From assembly GCA_020636495.1 (NCBI GenBank), contig JACJXQ010000008.1:620001-684000 (forward strand): a stretch of DNA of 64,000 nucleotides. The letters run 5' to 3'. The position numbers and the translations under genes were made by a program. Below are positions 44,527 through 50,628 of this stretch, piece by piece. Each line of letters starts with the position of its first letter. The first letter of the stretch is position 1. This DNA comes from Chitinophagales bacterium. GTDB taxonomy: Bacteria > Bacteroidota > Bacteroidia > Chitinophagales > Chitinophagaceae. Below the pieces are notes generated by a model, which was not told where the DNA came from, did no database searches, and saw only the letters and a list, made by a program, of their open reading frames with translations.

Positions 44527-45078
44527 CTATGGCCTCAAAAGCATTAACGCTATCATTATAGCTATTGCAATAGCAGCTATTGTATAAAAGGCGAGCGTTA
44601 TTTTCGTACTACTATTATATCCTATTTTATTCTTTGTGCTTTCAGCCTGTGTAGCTTTGTAATATTTGCTAGAATATAAATTGTGATAGAATGTTAGTAA
44701 ATACAGTATTATACTGTACGACGAAATGCTTAAAAGGTCATACGCGGATAAAATAATGCTTGGTTTAATATTGCTGGCAAAAATAAGTGCGAGTAATAAG
44801 CCATGTGAGAACAAAAAGGCAGTCTGAAATGATTTTTGCCTGACAAGTTTAATATGATCACTATCATTTTTTTCTTTGCTAAAAGCTATGATATATAAGC
44901 CAAATATCATTCCCCATTCAAACAAAGTATATTGTTGAGTGTTAGTTAGCCTTTCAATGACTGACATGTCAGATATGCGCACTATCATCATTACAATTAA
45001 ACTAATTGTCGATAAGATTATCCCGACGATTTTCATCTGGTAATTCAAAATGATATTCAATTGTTTCATTGTATTCAT
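44527..45078 (-). CDS. Membrane protein of cassette 1, four TM segments
   Basis: A 183-residue protein (180 if the second ATG is used) with hydrophobic segments near residues 16-36, 50-66, 85-125 (two helices) and 160-181. The connecting loops are charged. I recognise no family. It follows the leader-controlled lipoprotein gene at 45155-45898 by 76 bases on the same strand and is the largest of the membrane proteins in the array. Confidence 0.72.
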   Translation of the reverse strand: MNTMKQLNIILNYQMKIVGIILSTISLIVMMIVRISDMSVIERLTNTQQYTLFEWGMIFGLYIIAFSKEKNDSDHIKLVRQKSFQTAFLFSHGLLLALIFASNIKPSIILSAYDLLSISSYSIILYLLTFYHNLYSSKYYKATQAESTKNKIGYNSSTKITLAFYTIAAIAIAIMIALMLLRP

Positions 45079-45154
45079 ATTTATTTATGCCTGAATAAAA
45101 TTATAGAGTGTTTTCTGGTAATCTGATTCATAAGTACACTGGTTAAGCAGTATT

Positions 45155-45898
45155 TTAGTCACTAACACCAAGTGATATTGCTCCTGCTATAAGAATACCT
45201 AGAGGTCCTGCCGCAAAAAAGCCGGCACCGGCTATTGCATCTGCAATAATGGTAAGCTGACCATTAGAAATTTGCCTGGCTGTGTTTTCTGGATGGTTAG
45301 TTTCCCAGTTTGACCAATAATCGTGTGAACTTTCTACGATTGATTTGAATGCGGTAAATATCTCAATATCTGATGAGGTATAATTAGACTGATTTACAGA
45401 GTTGATAGCTGACAGACAGTCTTCATAACTTAATGACACATCCACAATGTCATAAAGGTCGTCATGTAGTTCTTGAGAAATAGCTCCTGTAGATAACATG
45501 TCTGATAGCATATTTCTGTAAAATGTCGTCCCCTGTGTAGCAGTCATATTGTGCACACCCAGCATGTTATTGAATAAAGTACTATTAACCGCACCGCTGA
45601 TTTCTTGAGATGTGATCTCATCAAAACCATCTTCCGGATATTGAGCATCCATTTCTTCTGCCATAGTTGTTACCAAGGTAGTGAAATCATAAGATACAGC
45701 ATCGGCCCAATAATACTCAGAAAGAGATAGCGCGTCATTATGTGCTTGTCCCCATTGGTTATAATTAATATCAGCAAGGGCTGGGCTATCGAAGGATTTT
45801 TTGTTTTCTTCGATATTTTGCTTTTTACAAGCAACAAATGTCATAGCACCTATAGCTATCGTGGCTATTGTCGGGAATAAAATTTTCGAAAGTTTCAT
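45155..45898 (-). CDS. Leader-controlled lipoprotein of cassette 1
   Basis: A 247-residue lipoprotein (lipobox FVAC, Cys24) with a mostly alpha-helical body, few basic residues, and a C-terminal hydrophobic Gly/Ala-rich segment, ADAIAGAGFFAAGPLGILI, near residues 218-240. The tail resembles membrane-active peptides and the tails of the fragment at 47881-48066 and of the protein at 46603-47292. No homology recognised. It is preceded by leader copy B. It could be a surface antigen, a pore-forming or bacteriocin-like product, or a structural lipoprotein. Confidence 0.75.
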   Translation of the reverse strand: MKLSKILFPTIATIAIGAMTFVACKKQNIEENKKSFDSPALADINYNQWGQAHNDALSLSEYYWADAVSYDFTTLVTTMAEEMDAQYPEDGFDEITSQEISGAVNSTLFNNMLGVHNMTATQGTTFYRNMLSDMLSTGAISQELHDDLYDIVDVSLSYEDCLSAINSVNQSNYTSSDIEIFTAFKSIVESSHDYWSNWETNHPENTARQISNGQLTIIADAIAGAGFFAAGPLGILIAGAISLGVSD

Positions 45899-45918
45899 AA
45901 TTAGTTAAGTTTTAAAGG

Positions 45919-46035
45919 TTTTCCTACTCTTTTTCTACGCTTTTCGGATTACGCGTACAAGCTATCTTGATGGTGAACCGGTTCGTCAGATACTTTTGCA
46001 CTACAAATATCCGAATCCTGCGATTTTAGGGTACC
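45919..46035 (-). promoter_or_regulatory. Conserved promoter-leader element, copy B
   Basis: In gene orientation: GGTACC (46030-46035), an 18-base spacer, GATATTTG (46004-46011), palindrome GAACCGGTTC (45975-45984), stem CAAG-AUAG-CUUG (45958-45969), stem UACGC/GCGUA, and a GAGTAGGAAAACC block before the gene. Confidence 0.78.
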
Positions 46036-46087
46036 CAAAAAAAGATGGTGTTCTATATGACATTTTATGGGTAGGGCTGAATTAACA

Positions 46088-46118
46088 AAAAGGGAGGATA
46101 ATTATTATCCTCCCTTTT
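46088..46118 (-). terminator. Strong terminator hairpin of the cassette array
   Basis: 13-bp perfect stem (AAAAGGGAGGATA arms), then T-tract on the minus strand. The same hairpin sequence recurs at 47486-47512 and, slightly changed, at 48191-48219 and 50191-50221. Confidence 0.85.
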
Positions 46119-46130
46119 TGTATGTCTTAC

Positions 46131-46206
46131 TTAAGATTGCTTTTCCCAATTCGACCTTAATAATATCTCGTACACGATAAAGATAAAGGTCAGGTCTCCC
46201 GGTATA
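46131..46206 (-). pseudogene. 3' fragment of the 48232-48444 membrane gene
   Basis: Only the last 24 or so codons are present: PGDLTFIFIVYEILLRSNW, then EKQS and a stop. This matches the C-terminus of the intact 70-residue protein at 48232-48444 with few changes. There is no start codon or upstream coding part. Confidence 0.75.
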
Positions 46207-46273
46207 CGATTTTAAGCTTCTTTGCCTGTATGAGCTGATTATATGGTAGTTGTCTTAAAGATGAGGCATACAT

Positions 46274-46317
46274 AAAAAGGGACACTACATGTTTATATCA
46301 TGTAGCGTCCCTTTTTT
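46274..46317 (-). terminator. Terminator of cassette 2
   Basis: Long hairpin (arms of about 17 bases with one mismatch, 46274-46291 with 46299-46317) immediately after the 46320-46556 gene, with a T-tract on the minus strand. Confidence 0.85.
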
Positions 46318-46319
46318 GA

Positions 46320-46556
46320 TCATGAATATAGTTTTCTTAAAAATTTCCACCTGTATATAGGAAATATAAGTTTCCAGATATCTTTTTGATCAATCAGTCC
46401 CAGATGTATGAGTCTTATGCCATCCACAATAGGTCTGTATACAAGTGAATATATCAGAAGCAATATTATCGAGTATCGGAGTTCTACATAAAACAACATG
46501 TACAAGATGAAAAATACAGGTGTTAATATGAGTATCCAATATAAATACTTATTCAT
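46320..46556 (-). CDS. 78-residue membrane protein of cassette 2
   Basis: A 78-residue protein with two hydrophobic segments (about 5-25 and 28-45) and a basic C-terminus (IYRWKFLRKLYS). It follows the leader-controlled lipoprotein gene at 46603-47292 by 46 bases. Unlike the 70-residue protein at 48232 in sequence, but alike in size and placement. No family recognised. Confidence 0.7.
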   Translation of the reverse strand: MNKYLYWILILTPVFFILYMLFYVELRYSIILLLIYSLVYRPIVDGIRLIHLGLIDQKDIWKLIFPIYRWKFLRKLYS

Positions 46557-46602
46557 AGCTGAGTTGTTTGATTAATAGATACTTTATATACAGAAATTGA
46601 TG

Positions 46603-47292
46603 TTAGTAGTTTGCTTTTACTGTCTCACCAATTGCACATGCAGCTGCAACGCAACCACCAATACCCGGGTCAACCAGGGTCCCTAACCACAAACCTACTG
46701 ATACCCAACCTCTGTTGGTATAGAAATCAGTTATACAATCCATAACATTCTGACCGGACGGAGCAACAGCACGAGCTTCATTATTTGCCTGGTCCCATTC
46801 AATTGTATACATCAAATTGTTAGAACTGTTATAGAATTCAATCTCTTTGTAGGTAGAAGATATGTTGTTTATTTTCAATATCATATAGTCTGTATATGCA
46901 GAAAGTTCGCTATTATATATTACTGCCAGCGCATATTGAATGTTACCAAAGCTGTTGGTTGAGTAAGCATAATAGGTTGAAACAGACAAATCATAACCGG
47001 TTGTTAGTGAAAGGTCCTGAGTATTGAATATCACAGTTTCAAGAACACCATTATTATCGTGTTGTATACTGCTAACATTATTTGAAATGTATGTGTTGAC
47101 ATCTGTAACTGTTGTAGGGTTGGTAACACTGGTTGTTTCAAATGGACCATATCCGTCTTCTTCAGTAGCAAGTGCTTTTTGATTGACAGTTTCTACTTTT
47201 GAGATTTGGTTATTTTTTTTACAAGAGTAAAGGCCAACTGTTGTAAATAACAATATTCCCAGTCCAGCAGTTATTAATACATATTTTTTCAT
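46603..47292 (-). CDS. Leader-controlled lipoprotein of cassette 2
   Basis: A 229-residue lipoprotein (lipobox LYSC) with an Asn/Ser/Thr-rich, beta-like body. Near the end it has a Gly/Ala-rich hydrophobic segment with two cysteines, LWLGTLVDPGIGGCVAAAC. Its signal peptide MKKYVLITAGLGILLF is almost the same as that of the 49395 protein (MKKYVLITTGIALALF), although the bodies differ, so the signal sequence and leader travel together while the mature protein varies. Function unknown. Confidence 0.75.
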   Translation of the reverse strand: MKKYVLITAGLGILLFTTVGLYSCKKNNQISKVETVNQKALATEEDGYGPFETTSVTNPTTVTDVNTYISNNVSSIQHDNNGVLETVIFNTQDLSLTTGYDLSVSTYYAYSTNSFGNIQYALAVIYNSELSAYTDYMILKINNISSTYKEIEFYNSSNNLMYTIEWDQANNEARAVAPSGQNVMDCITDFYTNRGWVSVGLWLGTLVDPGIGGCVAAACAIGETVKANY

Positions 47293-47310
47293 AATTAGTT
47301 AAGTTTTTTA

Positions 47311-47428
47311 GGTTTTCCTACTCTGTTTCTACGCTTTTCGGATTACGCGTACAAGCTATCTTAATGGTGAACCGGTTCGTCAGATATTTTGCACTACAAA
47401 TATCATAACTATACCATTTCACTATACC
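47311..47428 (-). promoter_or_regulatory. Conserved promoter-leader element, copy C
   Basis: GGTATA (47423-47428, a variant of GGTACC), an 18-base spacer, GATATTTG (47397-47404), palindrome GAACCGGTTC (47369-47378), and a UAAG-AUAG-CUUG stem in which one pair is G-U compared with copy B. Then the TACGC/GCGTA stem and the GAGTAGGAAAACC block. Confidence 0.78.
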
Positions 47429-47485
47429 CTAAAAAAGATGGTGTTTGAAATGACATTTTATTTTGGAAAGACTGAAGTAAATGTG

Positions 47486-47512
47486 AAGGGAGGATAATTA
47501 TTATCCTCCCTT
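47486..47512 (-). terminator. Terminator of cassette 3
   Basis: 12-bp stem (AAGGGAGGATAA arms), the same hairpin family as at 46088-46118. Confidence 0.85.
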
Positions 47513-47526
47513 TTTGTATGTCTTAC

Positions 47527-47636
47527 TTAAGATTGCTTTTCCCAATTCGACCTTAGTAATATATCGTACGCGATGAAGATAAAGGTCAGGTCTCCTGGTA
47601 TAAGTGTGAGAAATAGTGGCCAATATATACCTTTTT
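47527..47636 (-). pseudogene. Second 3' fragment of the 48232-48444 membrane gene
   Basis: Encodes KGIYWPLFLTLIPGDLTFIF, then IAYDILLRSNWEKQS and a stop: the last 36 codons of a protein matching the C-terminal half of 48232-48444. It begins directly at the stop codon of the 71-residue gene 47637-47852, so the two were joined by recombination. Confidence 0.78.
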
Positions 47637-47852
47637 TTATTTGAATTTTTTCCCAATAAGATTCCATATTACCCTATACAGTATGTATATAACATACAGG
47701 AGTAATTGTATTATTATGAGCTGTGCAACGAGTTGTAAACAACTTTCGATGTTTAACTCATTCATATTATAGAGATTAATTGCACGTAAAATACCCACAA
47801 TTAAAAGAGGGATAGGGAAAAGTGGCGTCTTAGAGAGAAAGATATTCTTCAT
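47637..47852 (-). CDS. 71-residue membrane protein of cassette 3
   Basis: A 71-residue protein with two hydrophobic segments (about 10-27 and 38-62) and a basic end (GKKFK). It lies 28 bases downstream of the headless fragment at 47881-48066. No family recognised. If the small membrane proteins protect against their cassette's exported protein, this one would be left without a partner; that is speculation. Confidence 0.6.
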   Translation of the reverse strand: MKNIFLSKTPLFPIPLLIVGILRAINLYNMNELNIESCLQLVAQLIIIQLLLYVIYILYRVIWNLIGKKFK

Positions 47853-47880
47853 TGTATTATCCTTGTTCTGAAAGGTTGAA

Positions 47881-48066
47881 TTAAAAAAGAATGTCTTGAA
47901 GTTTACTCATTGCGGAACCATCCATTGCCCCTTTAACAACACCTGCAAAAAAACCTAATAGGGCACCATAGCCACTCCATCCGAAAGTTACAGTATAGTA
48001 AACACCTTCCACAGCTGCACCTACTACATCAGCCTTGAGTGTTCCTGGTACAGCTTCTTGTCTTGC
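47881..48066 (-). pseudogene. Headless leader-family gene fragment
   Basis: The frame encodes about 61 residues ending in a stop at 47881, including GWSGYGALLGFFAGVVKGAM, a Gly-rich hydrophobic tail like those of the intact cassette proteins. There is no ATG before the tail, and an in-frame TGA lies just upstream. The sequence joins leader copy D immediately after GAACCGGTTCACCA, so a deletion removed the rest of the leader, the signal peptide and the body of the gene. Short shared bases (CACCA, CAAGA) at the junction could have guided it. Confidence 0.75.
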
Positions 48067-48131
48067 TGGTGAACCGGTTCGTCAGATATTTTTGCACTAC
48101 AAATATCCGAATCCTACAATATTGCGGTACC
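48067..48131 (-). promoter_or_regulatory. Conserved promoter-leader element, copy D, truncated
   Basis: GGTACC (48126-48131), an 18-base spacer, GATATTTG (48100-48107) and palindrome GAACCGGTTC (48071-48080) are intact. The leader then stops and joins the fragment at 47881-48066; both downstream stem-loops are missing. Confidence 0.78.
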
Positions 48132-48190
48132 CTAAAAAATGGGGGTATTTGTAATAACATTTTATTGAAGAAGGTACTGAGTTAAATGTA

Positions 48191-48219
48191 AAAGGGAGGA
48201 TATAAAATATCCTCCCTTT
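48191..48219 (-). terminator. Terminator after the 48232-48444 gene
   Basis: 13-bp perfect stem (AAAGGGAGGATAT arms) with an AAA loop, of the array hairpin family. Confidence 0.85.
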
Positions 48220-48231
48220 AGTATGTCTGAC

Positions 48232-48444
48232 TTAAGATTGCTTTTTCCAGTTCGACCTTAATAATATCTCGTACGCGATAAAGATAAAGGTCAGGTCTCC
48301 CAGCATAAGTGTGAGAAATAGCGGCCAATAAATACCTTTATATTCAATGTAGGAATTGAGGCCTACAGCGGCGATACCTAATATAAAATTCACCGCAAAA
48401 AATATCCCGAACCGCTTACTGATATATTTATCTCTTAATGACAT
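48232..48444 (-). CDS. 70-residue membrane protein, intact version of the repeated tail gene
   Basis: A 70-residue protein with two hydrophobic segments (about 12-30 and 38-60) and an end of EILLRSNWKKQS. It begins 12 bases after the TlpA-like gene on the same strand. Two truncated copies of its 3' end occur at 47527-47636 and 46131-46206, each before an array terminator. No family recognised. Confidence 0.72.
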   Translation of the reverse strand: MSLRDKYISKRFGIFFAVNFILGIAAVGLNSYIEYKGIYWPLFLTLMLGDLTFIFIAYEILLRSNWKKQS

Positions 48445-48456
48445 TTGTTTAACGTT

Positions 48457-49326
48457 CTACTGCTCATTTTGCAGCATTACAATACAGTTCCTGATAGTTT
48501 CACCTACATTTTCTCCATATCCGGGAAAGACGTAACGAACCTTACCTTTGGTGTCTATTATAAATGTTTGAGGGTAACCCTTTATCCCAAAGCTACTAGT
48601 TGTGCCTGACGATTCTGCATTGATATACTGGTCAAAAGAATAATCAGATCTCAGGTATTTGTATATTTTTTTATTGTTTTCAAATAGTTTTACATAATAT
48701 AGGTTGTGCCCCTTCTCTATATATGCGCTATCCTTGAAAAATGCATAGAAAACGATCCTTTCATCTTCAAAATGTTTTTTTATCCTGTTCAGGTCCTCGA
48801 TTTCCATCATGCATGCCGGACAACCATAATACCAGAAATTAATAAGGGTGATTTGACCTGGAATATCAGTATCCGTTAAGGTATCCCCATTAATATTTCT
48901 GATGCTGAAATAAGGAAGTTCGTGATTTAGCAATTTATATTCATTTGCATAATATAGCCTGATATCTTCACCTGCCAACCTGTTAATAGGGTCGTAGTCT
49001 TTGAGTTTTTTCTGGAAGTTAGTATCTGAAGGGGTTTTTACGCGAATGTTAATTAATGTATCAGATGTTTTTTTATCAGTGAATGTAACCCTGCCTTCTC
49101 CGGATCTTGTAGGTAAGATTATTAGTTTATCGCCCTGGTATTGAACCATTAGATTGTTTGTTGCAGAGAAATTGAGTTTGAGTACGCCCAGTGCATCTAA
49201 TTCCTGGAAAGTATAAATAGGTATTGTTATTGACGTGTCAATTGGCTTAGACAATTCATTTGTAGGAGTTGAACTACAGGAAGAAATGCAAAACAAACAA
49301 AATACAAAAAGGATAATTATTCTCAT
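48457..49326 (-). CDS. TlpA-like thioredoxin-fold lipoprotein
   Basis: From ATG 49326 the protein has 289 residues with lipobox near Cys17; the frame is open 11 codons upstream, into an intercistronic hairpin. Residues 30-140 are an unrecognised domain; from about 143 a TlpA/ResA-type thioredoxin domain has the active site CPAC (169-172) and cis-Pro in KGYPQTFIIDTKG. It would face the periplasm as a disulfide reductase or thiol carrier. It is placed between a leader-controlled lipoprotein with several cysteines upstream and the 70-residue membrane gene downstream. Confidence 0.85.
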   Translation of the reverse strand: MRIIILFVFCLFCISSCSSTPTNELSKPIDTSITIPIYTFQELDALGVLKLNFSATNNLMVQYQGDKLIILPTRSGEGRVTFTDKKTSDTLINIRVKTPSDTNFQKKLKDYDPINRLAGEDIRLYYANEYKLLNHELPYFSIRNINGDTLTDTDIPGQITLINFWYYGCPACMMEIEDLNRIKKHFEDERIVFYAFFKDSAYIEKGHNLYYVKLFENNKKIYKYLRSDYSFDQYINAESSGTTSSFGIKGYPQTFIIDTKGKVRYVFPGYGENVGETIRNCIVMLQNEQ

Positions 49327-49344
49327 AGGTTTAAGATGAATTGA

Positions 49345-49382
49345 CAGTTGTAAGGGCATTTAAATGTATGCCCTTACAACTG
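49345..49382 (-). other. Intercistronic hairpin
   Basis: Perfect 15-bp arms (49345-49359 with 49368-49382), 8-base loop, between the lipoprotein gene at 49395 and the TlpA-like gene. No T-tract follows on the minus strand, so it is more likely an RNA processing or stability element, or attenuator, than a full terminator. Confidence 0.6.
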
Positions 49383-49394
49383 TATTACTCAGAA

Positions 49395-49988
49395 TTATTC
49401 AAATGTAACAACTAACAGGTCCCCAACTGCATCTGGATCACCATTTTCATAGCTTACAGTTTCAATTGTGTAGTCTCCTTGAGGAATTGTATATCCAGCA
49501 GATATACCTAATGCAGAGGTTACAAATTCGGGTAGTACCCAGTCGCCTGGAATAGACATAACTCCATCCGCATACAGATTATTGTAGGTAGTGGAATGTA
49601 ATGTCTCTTTGTCAATGATCATCATGACATTACCATCCTTGTACGCAAAAACAGCTGCACCCTCATCAACTGGATATGTATCCCCTGGGTCAGGAACTAC
49701 CATGCCACCAGCAGTGATTGTAAATTCACATATACCATCTCCTGGATTACATTTAAAGGTTTCAGGACCGGTAGACTCGTAATAGCCAGATCTGTAACTT
49801 GTTGACACTGATGGAACTAATCCAAGCCAGCCTAAAATTTTGCTTATCCAACTACGTGAATAGTTATTAATATTTATTTCTTTTTTTGCAGGGGAAGATG
49901 CTTGCTCACTTTTAGTACAAGAATAAAACCCTATACTCGAGAATAGTGCTAGTGCAATACCGGTAGTAATTAATACGTACTTTTTCAT
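49395..49988 (-). CDS. Leader-controlled lipoprotein of cassette 4
   Basis: A 197-residue lipoprotein (lipobox FYSC). After a short Ser/Lys linker there is a helical stretch (SRSWISKILGWLGLVPSV) that looks amphipathic, then a beta-rich domain with CNPGDGICEF and an aromatic/acidic end. The signal peptide is nearly the same as in the cassette 2 lipoprotein; the body is not. Two cysteines in the mature part and the adjoining TlpA-like gene suggest a disulfide. No family recognised. Confidence 0.75.
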   Translation of the reverse strand: MKKYVLITTGIALALFSSIGFYSCTKSEQASSPAKKEININNYSRSWISKILGWLGLVPSVSTSYRSGYYESTGPETFKCNPGDGICEFTITAGGMVVPDPGDTYPVDEGAAVFAYKDGNVMMIIDKETLHSTTYNNLYADGVMSIPGDWVLPEFVTSALGISAGYTIPQGDYTIETVSYENGDPDAVGDLLVVTFE

Positions 49989-50016
49989 AATGTTAATTAT
50001 TGATTTGAGTTATTAA

Positions 50017-50134
50017 AGGTTTTCCTACTCTGTTTCCACGCTTTTCGGATTACGCGTACAATTTATCTATTGGTGAACCGGTTCGTCAGATACTTTGCAA
50101 TACAAATATCTGAACGTAATAGCTTTGCGGTACC
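50017..50134 (-). promoter_or_regulatory. Conserved promoter-leader element, copy E
   Basis: GGTACC (50129-50134), an 18-base spacer, GATATTTG (50103-50110), palindrome GAACCGGTTC (50075-50084), a CAAU-AGAUAA-AUUG stem (50059-50072) replacing CAAG/CUUG, and the UACGC/GCGUG stem. The changed bases on both sides of the first stem keep pairing. Confidence 0.78.
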
Positions 50135-50190
50135 CTAAAAAAGATGGTATTTGAAATGACTTTTATAGGGGCAGGACTGAATTAAATGTA

Positions 50191-50221
50191 AAAAGGGAGA
50201 ATATAAAATATTCTCCCTTTT
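50191..50221 (-). terminator. Terminator of cassette 5
   Basis: 14-bp perfect stem (AAAAGGGAGAATAT arms) of the array hairpin family, 3 bases after the 50225-50431 stop. Compared with the others, GGATA is replaced by GAATA with the complementary change in the other arm. Confidence 0.85.
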
Positions 50222-50224
50222 TAC

Positions 50225-50431
50225 TTAGTAAACGTCAGTTGTCTTATTATTCATAAAACTTCTTAAAGGGCGTAGCAGAATGCTGAACATAAGTGTAAAC
50301 AATACTGTTTGGATGGTAACACCTACGACGATATTGGATACGCTGTCTTCAGGCAGGACATAGACATAGAATACGGTCCACACTACAGCCCACATAATTA
50401 GCTCAAGGGCTATTTTAAATACTTTTTTCAT
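50225..50431 (-). CDS. 68-residue two-TM protein, paralog of 44136-44342
   Basis: From ATG 50431 the protein is 68 residues; the open frame reaches 50539, but the promoter core at 50506-50537 lies inside that extension, so the longer form is rejected. Two membrane helices and the FYVYVLPEDS loop match its paralog at 44136-44342. It is transcribed alone, from a promoter that resembles those of the leader-controlled genes but lacks the leader. Function unknown. Confidence 0.75.
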   Translation of the reverse strand: MKKVFKIALELIMWAVVWTVFYVYVLPEDSVSNIVVGVTIQTVLFTLMFSILLRPLRSFMNNKTTDVY

Positions 50432-50505
50432 TGGATAGTTGTACATTTTATTAAGTGATACAGTTATAATTAGTAAACAAGCCTTACGGGGCTTATTTGC
50501 AATTA

Positions 50506-50537
50506 CAAATATTCTCATAGCAGTGTTTTGCCATGCC
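50506..50537 (-). promoter_or_regulatory. Promoter core of the array family without leader (site F)
   Basis: In gene orientation: GGCATG (50532-50537), an 18-base spacer, AATATTTG (50506-50513), followed by TAATTGCAAAT. The upstream flank CATTTTAAATACCATC and T-tract also matches copies C and E. The GAACCGGTTC palindrome and stem-loops are absent. Confidence 0.6.
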
Positions 50538-50628
50538 ATAAAAAAGATGGTATTTAAAATGTAAAATGGTTGGTATACTCCCCAATCATTTATGTCTTAA
50601 AGACGCAGGTAATACGGAAGCCCGGTAG

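Noticed and set aside
43228..50537. Prophage or integrative element
   Set aside because: No integrase, transposase, phage structural gene, tRNA target or flanking direct repeat was seen; the repeats present are the leader and terminator modules.
50432..50539. N-terminal extension of the 50225-50431 protein
   Set aside because: The extension runs through promoter site F (50506-50537) and its first residues look non-coding; the ATG at 50431 matches the paralog at 44136-44342.
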